Position numbers and translations under genes: made by a program. Source: Mesobaculum littorinae (GTDB lineage: Bacteria > Pseudomonadota > Alphaproteobacteria > Rhodobacterales > Rhodobacteraceae). Taken from it: DNA of 64,000 nucleotides. The notes under the pieces are model-generated. The model worked only from the letters and a program-made list of their open reading frames with translations, did no database searches and had not been told where the DNA came from. The DNA lies in contig NZ_RQXX01000001.1 in assembly GCF_004011175.1 (NCBI RefSeq), positions 434,001 to 498,000 of the forward strand, read 5' to 3'. Shown here piece after piece: positions 16,830 through 27,599 of the stretch (its first letter is position 1; each line of letters starts with the position of its first letter).

Positions 16830-17582
16830 ATGTTCGGGATCGAGATCATGGATGCGGGGCTGATCCCCGCGATGTTGGTGGCGCTTGCGGCCGGGCTTCT
16901 GTCTTTTCTCAGCCCCTGCGTGCTGCCGATCGTGCCGCCATATCTTGCGTATATGAGCGGGATCACCATGCCCGATCTCACCGCCGGAACAGGTCGGCGC
17001 GGGCGGGCGACGCTGGCTGCGCTGTTCTTCGTGCTGGGCCTGTCGACGGTGTTCCTGTTCCTTGGCTTCACCGCCTCGGCCTTCGGGGCGTTCTTCCTGC
17101 AGAACCAGGTGCTCTTTGCCCGCATCTCGGGCGCGGTGGTGATCGTGTTCGGGTTGCACTTCCTCGGCCTCTTCCGGATCCCGATCCTAGACCGCGAGGC
17201 GCGGCTTGATGCGGGTGACCGCGGCGGCTCGGCCTTTGGCGCCTATGTTCTGGGGCTGGCATTCGCCTTCGGCTGGACGCCCTGCATCGGGCCGCAGCTG
17301 GGCGCGATCCTGTCGCTCGCCGCGTCCGAGGCCAACGTCGCCCGGGGGACCACGCTGCTGGCGGTCTACGCGGCCGGGCTGGGCATCCCGTTCCTTCTGG
17401 CGGCGATCTTCATTCAGCGTGCAGTGGGCGTGATGGCCCGGGTAAAACCTTACCTGGGGCTCATAGAAAAGGCGATGGGCGCGCTTCTGATCCTCGTCGG
17501 CCTTGCGCTGGTGACAGGCGCCTTCTCGGCCTTTTCGTTCTGGCTGCTCGAGACGTTCCCCGGGCTTGCGATGCTGGGCTGA
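16830..17582 (+). CDS. ccdA: Cytochrome c biogenesis protein CcdA
   Basis: Inner-membrane electron carrier that passes reducing power from cytoplasmic thioredoxin to periplasmic thiol proteins for cytochrome c assembly. The 250-residue protein has six hydrophobic helices and the two redox cysteines of the DsbD/CcdA membrane domain, C30 in SFLSPCVLPIVPPYL and C152 in GWTPCIGPQLGAILS. No thioredoxin-like CcmG gene is adjacent. Divergent from the TusA-like gene. Confidence 0.9.
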   Translation: MFGIEIMDAGLIPAMLVALAAGLLSFLSPCVLPIVPPYLAYMSGITMPDLTAGTGRRGRATLAALFFVLGLSTVFLFLGFTASAFGAFFLQNQVLFARISGAVVIVFGLHFLGLFRIPILDREARLDAGDRGGSAFGAYVLGLAFAFGWTPCIGPQLGAILSLAASEANVARGTTLLAVYAAGLGIPFLLAAIFIQRAVGVMARVKPYLGLIEKAMGALLILVGLALVTGAFSAFSFWLLETFPGLAMLG

Positions 17583-17698
17583 CGGCCATGATCGCGGCGC
17601 GATGACACCGCGATATCGCCGGACTTCGACCGCCATTTCCCGCTAGCCTGCCAGCCGACGGCAGGGCAAGGTGCCCCCCGCAGGCAAGAGGAGAGGCG

Positions 17699-18973
17699 AT
17701 GACCGAGGCCCGGCAGGTCGCGCGGCGGCGGGTGTTCTACATTCCTGGCTACGACCCGATCCATCCCCGCCGGTACCGCGAGCTTTACCGCAAGGAGGGC
17801 GCGGCACAGGCGGCGATATCCGGCTATGATCTGGCGCTGCGCCCCCGCAAGGGCCCGCGTTACGGCTGGAGCGTCACCGCCACGATCGAAGGCGCGCGGA
17901 CCGAGACCGAGGTCGAGGTGCTGGTCTGGTCAGACATCGTGCGCCAGTCGATGAAGACGGGCATAGCCGCGACCTACCTGCAGCTGCTGCGCACCGCCTG
18001 GGTCTACCTGCGGTCGGGCGCACTGCGGCGGCTGATGTGGCTGCGCAAGGGGCCGATCATCGCCGCGCTCTATCCGGTGGGCATGCTGCTGATCCAGCTC
18101 GCCCTGGCCTGCGGCCTTGGATGGATGGTCCATGTGGCGCTGGTTTGGGGGGGGCAGACCTTGCTGTTCCCTGTCCTCAATCCCAGCTCCGACGTCTGGC
18201 GGGGCGCCGTGGTGGCGTGTCTGATCCTCTCTGTCCTGTCGGGGGTGGCGGCGGCGATCGGGCTGCTGCGGTGGTTCCGCGCCAAGGACGGCCGGTTCTT
18301 CGCCTACTACCTGATGCACGACTACGCCTATTCCGCCCAGTCCCGCGGCGCCAATCCCCCAGCGCTCGAGACGCGGATGTCTGGGTTCGCCGATGCCATT
18401 GCCGCCGCGCTCAACTCGGACGCGGACGAGGTGTTGGTCGTGGGCCATTCCTCGGGCGCGCATCTGGCGGTGTCGGTGCTGGCGGATCTGATCCGCGCAG
18501 GTCGGGTGCCCGAGGGCGGACCGGCGCTGGCGTTTCTGTCGCTGGGGCAGGTGATACCGATGGTCAGCTTCCTGCCGGAAGCATACCGTCTGCGCGCCGA
18601 TCTGCGCTATCTCTCGCAAAGGTCCGAGGTTGCGTGGCTCGACGTCACCGCCCCGGGCGACGGCTGCGCCTTCGCGCTCTGCGACCCGGTTGCCGTCTCG
18701 GGCGTCGCGCCTGCAGGGCAGCGCGGTCCGCTGGTGATCTCGGCCGCCTTCACCCAGACGCTGTTGCCCGAAACCTGGGCCCGGCTGCGCTGGCGGTTCT
18801 TCCGGCTGCATTTCCAGTATCTCTGCGCCTTCGACAGGCCCGGCGACTACGACTATTTCCGGATCACAGCGGGCCCGGCGACTCTGGCCGCACGCTTTGC
18901 CGGGCGCGCGCCCTCGGCCTCGCGGATCACCATCGCGGCCTCGCCCCATGTCTCGACGGGCACCGGGGCATGA
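17699..18973 (+). CDS. Membrane alpha/beta-hydrolase-like protein
   Basis: A 424-residue protein of unknown function. It opens with VFYIPGYDPIHPRRYRELYR, typical of alpha/beta-hydrolase-fold proteins, has two or three hydrophobic segments at about 112-142 and 158-195, and then GHSSGAHLAV at 249-258, where S251 would be the nucleophile of a G-x-S-x-G elbow. The second half resembles a lipase/thioesterase-like core interrupted by the membrane insert. AAGAGGAGAGG precedes the ATG. The last codons overlap the start of the P450 gene (ATGA, 18970-18973), so the two are translated together and probably act on the same lipid-like substrate; this is inference from context. Confidence 0.7.
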   Translation: MTEARQVARRRVFYIPGYDPIHPRRYRELYRKEGAAQAAISGYDLALRPRKGPRYGWSVTATIEGARTETEVEVLVWSDIVRQSMKTGIAATYLQLLRTAWVYLRSGALRRLMWLRKGPIIAALYPVGMLLIQLALACGLGWMVHVALVWGGQTLLFPVLNPSSDVWRGAVVACLILSVLSGVAAAIGLLRWFRAKDGRFFAYYLMHDYAYSAQSRGANPPALETRMSGFADAIAAALNSDADEVLVVGHSSGAHLAVSVLADLIRAGRVPEGGPALAFLSLGQVIPMVSFLPEAYRLRADLRYLSQRSEVAWLDVTAPGDGCAFALCDPVAVSGVAPAGQRGPLVISAAFTQTLLPETWARLRWRFFRLHFQYLCAFDRPGDYDYFRITAGPATLAARFAGRAPSASRITIAASPHVSTGTGA

Positions 18974-20313
18974 GGCCGCCGAAACCGCCCGCGCGCGAGG
19001 GGCGCGTTTCGCTCCTGCGTTACATGCGGCTGTTCCGGCGCGACATCCTTTCGGCCCAGCCCGCGAAGCTCTATCGCGCCTGGATGGCCGAGTTTCGCAC
19101 GCCGTTCTTCCGCTCGTTCCTCGTCAACGACCCGACGCTCCTGCGCCGCGTGTTGCAGGAACGTCCGATGGCATTCCCGAAGTCGGCCCGCGTGGGCGAG
19201 GGACTGCGCCCGCTTCTGGGCAACTCGGTCTTCCTGACCAATGGCGAGACCTGGGCGCGGCAGCGGCGCATCATCGATCCGGCTTTCGAGGGCGGGCGCC
19301 TGCGCGACACCTTTCCGGCGATGCTGGCGGCGGGACAGGCGGCCGCCGCCCGCCTGCGCCCCGGCGAGACCGAGATCGAGTCCCAGTCCAGCCATGCCGC
19401 CGCCGACGTGATCTTCCGCACGCTCTTCTCGATCCCGATCGAGGATCAGGTCGCGGCCCGGGTCTTTACCGAGTTCCGGGATTACCAGCGCGAACAGCCT
19501 ATCTTGAACATCGCCGCCTTCGTGCCGCTGCCCCGCTGGGTGCCGCGGGGGTTCTCCCGCCGCACCCGCGCCACCGCGCGCCGCATCCGCCGCCTGATCA
19601 CCGATCTGACCGAGGCACGCGGCGCCGAGATCGCCCGCGGCACCGCCCCCGACGATCTGGCCACCAAGATCATGACCACGGCCGACCCCGAAACCGGCGC
19701 AACTTTCGACACCGACGACATGGTCGATCAGGTCGCTATCTTCTTCCTCGCGGGGCACGAAACCTCCGCCTCGGCCCTGGCCTGGACGCTCTACCTGCTG
19801 GCCACGCACCCCGGGGCCCAGGTCCGCGCGGCCGAAGAGGCCCGCGCCTTCATGGCCGATCCGCAGTTTTCGACCCTGAAACGCCTGCGCTTCACCAGGG
19901 ACGTGTTCCGCGAGGCGCTGCGCCTCTACCCCCCCGTGCCGATGATGGTGCGCGAGGCCGGCGCCACCGACAGCTTCCGCGGCCGGGCGGTTCCGAAGGG
20001 GGCGCAGATCGTGCTCAGCCCGTGGCACCTGCATCGCCACGAACGGCTCTGGCCGGCGCCCGACGACTTCGACCCCGACCGCTTCGCCACCGACACCGGC
20101 CGCGCTTGCCTGCGCGAGGCTTACATGCCGTTCTCCTCCGGCCCCCGCGTCTGCCCCGGCGCGGGTTTCGCCATGGCCGAAGGCCCGATCCTCCTGGCCT
20201 GCCTTCTGAACCGCTGGCACCTCGCGCCCACCGATCAGGTGCCGGTGCCGGTGGCCCACCTGACCGTCCGCGCCCGCGACGGCATCCGCCTCGACCTCTC
20301 CCCCCGGGCCTGA
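18970..20313 (+). CDS. Cytochrome P450
   Basis: A 447-residue haem monooxygenase with all hallmark motifs: oxygen-binding helix I AGHETS (261-266), E315-x-x-R318, and the haem loop PFSSGPRVCPGAGFAMAE with thiolate C395. It begins about 35 residues before the first conserved block and has no signal peptide or membrane anchor. By its layout (FLAGHETSASALAW, QIVLSPWHLHRHERLWP) it resembles CYP102/CYP4-like fatty-acid or alkane hydroxylase groups, but the substrate is not predictable. No ferredoxin or ferredoxin reductase gene is adjacent, so electrons must come from elsewhere. Start overlaps the upstream gene by 4 nt. Confidence 0.88.
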   Translation: MRPPKPPAREGRVSLLRYMRLFRRDILSAQPAKLYRAWMAEFRTPFFRSFLVNDPTLLRRVLQERPMAFPKSARVGEGLRPLLGNSVFLTNGETWARQRRIIDPAFEGGRLRDTFPAMLAAGQAAAARLRPGETEIESQSSHAAADVIFRTLFSIPIEDQVAARVFTEFRDYQREQPILNIAAFVPLPRWVPRGFSRRTRATARRIRRLITDLTEARGAEIARGTAPDDLATKIMTTADPETGATFDTDDMVDQVAIFFLAGHETSASALAWTLYLLATHPGAQVRAAEEARAFMADPQFSTLKRLRFTRDVFREALRLYPPVPMMVREAGATDSFRGRAVPKGAQIVLSPWHLHRHERLWPAPDDFDPDRFATDTGRACLREAYMPFSSGPRVCPGAGFAMAEGPILLACLLNRWHLAPTDQVPVPVAHLTVRARDGIRLDLSPRA

Positions 20314-20357
20314 CGCCCGGACCTGACCCACGGGCCATCAACACGCCGTCCCCCGGC

Positions 20358-20388
20358 TTCTTCTCTTCGAAAATACTCCCGCCGGAGG
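20358..20388 (-). repeat. Terminator-like dispersed repeat, copy 2
   Basis: On the minus strand this reads cctccggcgggagtatttt then cgaagagaagaa, matching copy 1 (573-603) at 28 of 31 positions. It sits between the P450 gene and dnaG, both on the plus strand, so its T run would terminate minus-strand transcription and not that of the P450 gene. Position and strand suggest a dispersed repeat more than a gene-specific terminator. Confidence 0.65.
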
Positions 20389-20482
20389 CACCGCGGGCCC
20401 GGAACGGGACCGCCACGACTGACGTCGCGCCGCACAGCGCGTCCGCTAGACTTCGCCCGCCACCGGCCCGATATTAGACCCC

Positions 20483-22426
20483 ATGAGTCTCCCCCCCGGT
20501 TTCCTTGATGAGCTTCGCAGCCGCACCAGCCTCGCGCAGGTCGTGGGCCGAAAGGTCACGTGGGATCCGCGGAAGTCGAACCGGGGCAAGGGCGATTTCT
20601 GGGCGCCGTGCCCGTTCCACAACGAAAAGACGGCCAGCTTCCACGTCGACGACAAGAAGGGCTTTTACTACTGCTTCGGTTGCCAGGCGAAGGGTGACGC
20701 CATCGGCTTCGTGACCGAAACCGAAAACGTCAGCTTCATGGAGGCGATCGAGATCCTGGCCCGCGAGGCCGGCATGCAGATCCCGGCCCGCGACCCGCAG
20801 GCGCAGCGCAAGGCCGACCGCCGCACCCAGCTGGCGCAGGTGATGGAGGAGGCGGTGAAGTGGTTCCGCCTGCAACTGCGCACGGGCCAGGCGGCCGAGG
20901 CGCGCAGCTACCTGGCCGGGCGCGGCCTGGCCGAAGACGCGCAGGACCGGTGGGAGCTGGGTTTTGCCCCGCCGCGCGGTGGGCTGTTCGCGGCGCTGAC
21001 GGCCAAGGGCCACGCCGCCGACCTGCTGATCGACGCCGGCCTCGCGGCGAAGTCCGACCGCGGCGGCAGCCCCTATGACCGGTTCCGCAACCGCATCATC
21101 TTTCCCATTCGCGACGCGCGCGGCACGCCCATCGCCTTCGGCGGCCGCGCGATGGACCCCAACGACCGCGCCAAGTACCTCAATTCGCCCGAGACCGAGC
21201 TTTTCGACAAGGGCCGCAGCCTCTACAACCACGGCCCCGCGCGCACCGCGGCGGGCAAGGCGGGTCAGCTGATCGTCGCCGAAGGCTACATGGACGTCAT
21301 CGCGCTGAGCGAGGCGGGATTTGCCGCGACGGTCGCACCGCTCGGCACCGCGGTCACCGAAAGCCAACTGCAGCTGCTCTGGCGCATTCACGATGAACCC
21401 GTGATCGCGCTCGACGGCGACGCGGCGGGGCTGCGGGCGGCGATGCGGGTCATCGACCTTGCCCTGCCTCTGCTCGAGGCCGGACGCAGCCTGCGCTTCG
21501 CGGTCATGCCCGAGGGGCAGGACCCAGACGACCTGATCCGCGCAGGCGGCGCGGGGGCGATGCAGAAGGTGCTGGACACCGCCCTGCCGATGGTGCGCCT
21601 TTTGTGGCAGCGCGAAACCGAGGGCCGGGTCTTCGACAGCCCGGAACGGCGCGCCGCGCTGGACCGCGATCTGCGCGTCGCCCTGCAGAAGATCCAGGAC
21701 CGGTCGCTGCGCCGCCATTACGCCGACGAGATCGGGCGTTTGCGGCGCGAACTTTTCAACCCGCCGCGTCCCGGCCGCGCCCGCACGCCCTGGCAGCCGC
21801 GGGGCAAGTTCGCCCCGCCGCAGGGGCCCGAGGCTGCGACCCGAACGAGCCTGCTGGCCAGCGGGCAGGGCGGGATCGAGGAGTCGCTGCGCGAGGCGGT
21901 GATCCTGGCCGGCCTGCTGACGCGCCCGGGCCTCCTGATGCGGTTTGAGGGCGATCTTGAGCGGCTGGAGCTGTCCAGCCCCGACCACGCGCGCATCCGC
22001 GATGCGCTTTTGCGCCACGCGACATTGTCGGGGGACGAGATTCGGGCGGCCGTCGCGGCCGCCGTGGGGATGGAAGCCCTTGAAAACCTCTTCGCGCCGC
22101 GCCATGTGGTGATCGCCCCCGCGGTCCGGCGCGAGAACGGCGACGACATCGCCGCCGCTTGCCTGGCCGAAGAGATGGGCAAGCTTGCCGCCCACCGGGC
22201 ACAGAAGCGGGAGCTTGAGGAGCTTGGCGAATGGGGCGATGCCGCCGATGAAGAACTCACATGGCGTCTCGGTCAGGCCGCCGAGGCCCGCCATCGCGCC
22301 GAACGGGGCCATACCGAGGACCGCGCCGAATACGAAACCGGCCCCAACGGCGCCCATATCCGCCGCGAAGAACGGGACGCGCTTGACGCCCTGCTGGCGC
22401 GCATCAGGTCCGGCGAGACAGGCTAG
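20483..22426 (+). CDS. dnaG: DNA primase
   Basis: Makes RNA primers for DNA replication and works with DnaB at the fork. The 647-residue protein has the N-terminal zinc finger (CPFH at about 43-46 and CFGC at about 64-67), the TOPRIM catalytic core with VAEGYMDVIAL and ALDGDAAGLRAA plus the PEGQDPDD motif, and a C-terminal helicase-binding domain. Full length for the family. It precedes rpoD, the standard remnant of the macromolecular synthesis operon (rpsU is absent, as usual in alphaproteobacteria). Confidence 0.96.
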   Translation: MSLPPGFLDELRSRTSLAQVVGRKVTWDPRKSNRGKGDFWAPCPFHNEKTASFHVDDKKGFYYCFGCQAKGDAIGFVTETENVSFMEAIEILAREAGMQIPARDPQAQRKADRRTQLAQVMEEAVKWFRLQLRTGQAAEARSYLAGRGLAEDAQDRWELGFAPPRGGLFAALTAKGHAADLLIDAGLAAKSDRGGSPYDRFRNRIIFPIRDARGTPIAFGGRAMDPNDRAKYLNSPETELFDKGRSLYNHGPARTAAGKAGQLIVAEGYMDVIALSEAGFAATVAPLGTAVTESQLQLLWRIHDEPVIALDGDAAGLRAAMRVIDLALPLLEAGRSLRFAVMPEGQDPDDLIRAGGAGAMQKVLDTALPMVRLLWQRETEGRVFDSPERRAALDRDLRVALQKIQDRSLRRHYADEIGRLRRELFNPPRPGRARTPWQPRGKFAPPQGPEAATRTSLLASGQGGIEESLREAVILAGLLTRPGLLMRFEGDLERLELSSPDHARIRDALLRHATLSGDEIRAAVAAAVGMEALENLFAPRHVVIAPAVRRENGDDIAAACLAEEMGKLAAHRAQKRELEELGEWGDAADEELTWRLGQAAEARHRAERGHTEDRAEYETGPNGAHIRREERDALDALLARIRSGETG

Positions 22427-22432
22427 ATTGCC

Positions 22433-22452
22433 CACCATCGTGCAGGATGGTG
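22433..22452 (+). terminator. Hairpin between dnaG and rpoD
   Basis: CACCATC and GATGGTG form a perfect 7-bp stem with a 6-nt loop, 6 nt past the dnaG stop. There is no T run, so it may be a pause, attenuation or mRNA-end structure and need not be a full terminator. Confidence 0.4.
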
Positions 22453-22486
22453 ATGAACTGGTAAAGAATAACAGGGTAAACGGAGT

Positions 22487-22533
22487 GCGAATCGTCGATT
22501 CGCAAAGTATGATTCGGAAATCGCCCGCGATTC
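22487..22533 (+). promoter_or_regulatory. rpoD control region: palindrome, -10 box and GANTC cluster
   Basis: GCGAATC-GTC-GATTCGC (22487-22503) is a perfect inverted repeat lying where a -35 box would be for the good -10 hexamer TATGAT (22508-22513). No recognisable -35 sequence is present at the right distance. Four GANTC sites (22489, 22497, 22511, 22529) fall within 45 nt; GANTC is the CcrM methylation target in alphaproteobacteria. The region lies directly ahead of rpoD and could bind a regulator or respond to methylation state. Confidence 0.5.
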
Positions 22534-22554
22534 GCCCTCATGGAAGGAGACACC

Positions 22555-24551
<1,997 letters not shown>

Positions 24552-24555
<4 letters not shown>

Positions 24556-24839
24556 GCCTTCTGTCCCGTCTCTTCGGGCGCGGCGATGCCGCGTCCCAGG
24601 CTCCGGAATCCGAGCATGAGCCCCAGGATTACAAGGGCTTCGCGATCCGTCCCGAGCCGATCAAGGAAGGCAACCACTACCGGGTCGCCGCCCGCATCGA
24701 AAAGACCGTCGACGGTACGGCGCGGACGCATTCCCTGATCCGCGCCGATACCCTGTCGGACCGCGATGCCGCCATTGATGCTTCGGTTTCAAAGGCGAAG
24801 CAGGTGATCGACGAACAGGGCGACCGGCTTTTCGGCTAG
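24552..24839 (+). CDS. HlyU-family protein
   Basis: A 95-residue protein [20 protein letters not shown] with [20 protein letters not shown] and a C-terminal [20 protein letters not shown], the HlyU domain pattern (PF10115 as I recall it). The family was named after a Vibrio haemolysin activator, but that name covers unrelated ArsR-type proteins and the role of this domain is not established. ATG overlaps the rpoD stop (ATGA), so it is translationally coupled to the primary sigma factor. A long inverted repeat follows 7 nt after its stop. Confidence 0.75.
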
Positions 24840-24846
24840 ACGCCCA

Positions 24847-24889
24847 ATCTGCGGCGCGTGGGCTTTCCGGTGGTGGGCCCGTCGCAGAT
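24847..24889 (+). terminator. Long inverted repeat after the rpoD operon
   Basis: ATCTGCGGCG (24847-24856) pairs with CGTCGCAGAT (24880-24889) with one wobble, and an inner GGGC/GCCC extends the stem. It lies just past the HlyU-family stop and probably ends or stabilises the rpoD transcript. There is no long T run. Confidence 0.5.
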
Positions 24890-24979
24890 ATGTCGATTTC
24901 ATCGGTCAGGCGGGGGCAGGGTCTGCCCGCCGCCGGTCGTCACCGGAGGCGCCTGATCGGGTACCGATGCCGGGGCGCC

Positions 24980-25567
24980 TCAGATGTCTTTGGTCATCAG
25001 CACCCAGGCGCTGTTGGGGCTGTCCCAGTCAGACTTGGCCACCGGACGGCGCGCGATTTCGCCATAGCCCGCGGCCCTGTAAAGCCGCCGCGCATTATCG
25101 TTGACGTCGGAGACGATCAGGCTGAGGCGCGGGCACCCCGCCGTCCGGGCCCGATCGACGGCCGTGGCCAGAAGCGCGCTTCCCAGTCCCATCCGGCGAT
25201 ACCCGGGATAGGTCGCCACGATGTTGACGAAGAAGCTGCCCGGAACCATCGCTTCAAGTTCTGTCATGGGGCCGTATTCAGGCGGGTCGGCAGGGTCTGC
25301 GGGTGCGGGGTGGGCCGCCAGCGGGTAGGCGATCAGGCAACCCGCCGCGTCGCCGCCGATCTCGGCGATCGTGGCATGGCGCCACGAGATCGGGCCGCTG
25401 TCGCCCTGGGCGCGCAGGCGCCCGACGTCGTAGGCGGACTGGTCCGGCGTCACGCTGCGGGCCCAGATGTGGCCGGGAAGACCCGCGCCCGAGATGTCGA
25501 CAAGCTCGACCAGAAGGTCTGCATCCTGGACTGTGGCCGGGCGCTGCGACATGGGGGCGGCGGTCAT
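24980..25567 (-). CDS. GNAT-family N-acetyltransferase
   Basis: A 195-residue acetyltransferase with the acetyl-CoA loop YPGYRRMGLGSALLATAVDR and the C-terminal NDNARRLYRAAGYGEIARRP signature. It starts MTAAPMSQRPATVQDADLLV; GAGG lies seven bases ahead of this ATG, and the longer open frame upstream runs over an unrelated plus-strand gene. The substrate is unknown. It stands alone, divergent from the acidic hypothetical protein at 25706. Confidence 0.82.
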   Translation of the reverse strand: MTAAPMSQRPATVQDADLLVELVDISGAGLPGHIWARSVTPDQSAYDVGRLRAQGDSGPISWRHATIAEIGGDAAGCLIAYPLAAHPAPADPADPPEYGPMTELEAMVPGSFFVNIVATYPGYRRMGLGSALLATAVDRARTAGCPRLSLIVSDVNDNARRLYRAAGYGEIARRPVAKSDWDSPNSAWVLMTKDI

Positions 25568-25705
25568 CTGGAACCTCGGAGCAGGGAAGACGTCAGGCGT
25601 CGCTAACGCGGAAAATCGCGCCGTGCAATTGAAGACCGCCCCCGGGTGGATATATCGAAGAGGTTGCGGATCGGCCCGACGCCGGTCGCGCGTAAGGGAG
25701 CTTTC

Positions 25706-26137
25706 ATGTTCGAAGACGAAAACCTTTCGGATTTCGACACCGATCTGGCCGAGCTCGACATCGATCTGGCCGACGTGCTGGGCGCCGTCTGCGGCCGGAT
25801 CGAAACGGCGGGCTACGACCATCCCCTGGTTGCCTTCCGCCATATGGACGAGGTCCGCGAGATCCAGGTCGACGACGAGGTCGAGCGGGAGGACGACATC
25901 CGCCTGCTGGAAATGATCCTGCAACAGACGGGCCTTGCCCTACCGGGGGCCGTGGCCTTCTGTCGGCACGAGGCGCAGGGCTACTACGCCGTCGTGGTCG
26001 AGGACCGCGACATCTCTTTCCTGCATCTGATGAACGGCGAAGAAGGCTGGTTTGCGTCCGAGGTTCCGCGTCCGAATTTCTGGGCTGTTCAGCCCAACAG
26101 GCATGCCCAAGAGGGCGAAACAGGAATGGTGCAATGA
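25706..26137 (+). CDS. Conserved acidic hypothetical protein
   Basis: A 143-residue cytoplasmic protein I do not recognise. The first 75 residues are strongly acidic (FEDENLSDFDTDLAELDIDL, EVREIQVDDEVEREDDIRLL) and the second half is a compact alpha/beta pattern with GYYAVVVEDRDISFLHLMNG. No membrane helix or signal. ATG 25706 is chosen because AAGGGA lies seven bases ahead; the frame is open to 25646. Its stop overlaps the next gene (ATGATG at 26134), which encodes a secreted protein, so the two are coupled. Confidence 0.65.
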   Translation: MFEDENLSDFDTDLAELDIDLADVLGAVCGRIETAGYDHPLVAFRHMDEVREIQVDDEVEREDDIRLLEMILQQTGLALPGAVAFCRHEAQGYYAVVVEDRDISFLHLMNGEEGWFASEVPRPNFWAVQPNRHAQEGETGMVQ

Positions 26138-26535
26138 TGCGATCCAAAATGGCACGGGCGGCTGCCGCCATCACCTGCGCGACCGTGCTAGCCGCGACGC
26201 CGGCGCTGGCCGGGTTCCAGGCCGAGAATGCGCTTTATGTCGAACCGGCGGGAAACACGTCCTTCGACGTGCCTTATCGCGGTGGCCGCGCCGGGGCGTC
26301 GGATTTCTGGTGCGCCGCCGGGGACTACGTGATCCGCGGCCTGAACGCGGCCCCCGGCACCCGTATATGGCGGGTTTCGGAGCCGCCGCGGCGGTCGGGG
26401 CAGGGGATTCGTTTTTCGCTGTCGCCCGACGGCGCCGCGTCGCGCAGCGGTCTGCTGACGCTGTTCGGACAGGGCGATGCCAGCCTGTCGGCCGCGCATG
26501 CCCGCGCGCTCTGCGAGGCGTCGCGCGACCGCTGA
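26134..26535 (+). CDS. Secreted hypothetical protein
   Basis: A 133-residue protein with a clear Sec signal peptide (MMRSKMARAAAAITCATVLA followed by ATPALA, cleavage near residue 26). The mature part has two cysteines (DFWCAAGDYV and ARALCEAS) that could form a disulfide in the periplasm. Function unknown. Coupled by a 4-nt overlap to the acidic protein upstream. Confidence 0.65.
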   Translation: MMRSKMARAAAAITCATVLAATPALAGFQAENALYVEPAGNTSFDVPYRGGRAGASDFWCAAGDYVIRGLNAAPGTRIWRVSEPPRRSGQGIRFSLSPDGAASRSGLLTLFGQGDASLSAAHARALCEASRDR

Positions 26536-26591
26536 GCGGCGCGGCGAACGCGGCATGAAGGCTGCAATGCGGGCACCCTTGGGCGCCCGAC

Positions 26592-27599
26592 CTAGCAGCG
26601 GTGCGGTTCGCCGTTGTTGGGGCGCACGTAGACCTCGTCGATCAGGACGCAGGCCACCACGGTCAAGGGCGCGCTCAGGATCACGCCGATGATCCCGAAG
26701 ACCGTCCCGACGGCGACGAGCGACAGCAGGAAGACGGCCGGCGGAACCTGCGCCACGCTCTTTTCCACCATCGGCAACAGGAAATTCGACTCTATCTGCT
26801 CGATGGCGAGGAACAGGCCCAGCGTCCACGCGACCATGCCGGGGCTCATCGTCATCGCCAGCAGCACCGCCGGAATGGCCCCGAGGATCGGCCCGACGAC
26901 CGGCACGAATTCCAGCAGCCCGGCGAAGAGGCCCAGCGCCAGCGGCGAGGGCAGGCCGATCGCCCAGGTCCCCAGCGTCACTCCGGTGCCGACCGCCACC
27001 ATCGCCACGACCTGTCCCAACAGCCAAGCGCGAAGACCGGTGCCCGCGCAGGTCAGCGCATCGGCGGCCGCATCCTGCCTCTTCTGCGGAAAGAACCGGA
27101 TGAGACCCTTGAGGTAGACATCAGGCGTCAGGGCGAAGAAGAGGCCTACGCACAGGATCAGGACAAGGCCCGTAACACCCTCGGCCAGCGCGGCCGACCA
27201 CTTGGTCATGCGGCCGGCCATTTCCTTCATCATGTCCGGGCTCATCACCGACTGAAGGTCGAAGGCACTGCCGATGCTGCTGTCGAGGGTCCGCGCGGCG
27301 GCGGGAAGGTCGGTGGCCAGCTGCGTCACCTGCGCCAGTAGCGACGGTGCCGCGAACCAAAGCGCCAGCGCGACCATCAGTGTCAGGCCGAGCCCGCTGG
27401 CGACGACCGACACCCCGTGCGGCAGGTTCGTGATCCGCGACAGGGGGCGTGCGCCGACCAGAAGGATGTTGGCAACGATCACCGCGCCGAAGGTCAGTAG
27501 CAGCGTCTGCCGCACCCACCAACTGGCTACGACTAGGATGACGATCCCCGCGACCAAGAGAACGCGGTTGAAGAATTGGTCGAAGCTGACCCCCGGCAT
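26592..27599 (-). CDS. AI-2E family transporter
   Basis: A 335-residue polytopic inner-membrane protein with the AI-2E exporter/PerM family pattern: two N-terminal helices, a soluble segment at about 100-150, then LLEFVPVVGPILGAIPAVLL and IEQIESNFLLPMVEKSVAQV and final helices. Despite the name, members export diverse small molecules or act as ion antiporters, so the cargo is unknown. A TTG at 27626 would add nine residues; ATG 27599 follows GGGGA. It is convergent with the secreted protein gene. Confidence 0.82.
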   Translation of the reverse strand: MPGVSFDQFFNRVLLVAGIVILVVASWWVRQTLLLTFGAVIVANILLVGARPLSRITNLPHGVSVVASGLGLTLMVALALWFAAPSLLAQVTQLATDLPAAARTLDSSIGSAFDLQSVMSPDMMKEMAGRMTKWSAALAEGVTGLVLILCVGLFFALTPDVYLKGLIRFFPQKRQDAAADALTCAGTGLRAWLLGQVVAMVAVGTGVTLGTWAIGLPSPLALGLFAGLLEFVPVVGPILGAIPAVLLAMTMSPGMVAWTLGLFLAIEQIESNFLLPMVEKSVAQVPPAVFLLSLVAVGTVFGIIGVILSAPLTVVACVLIDEVYVRPNNGEPHRC

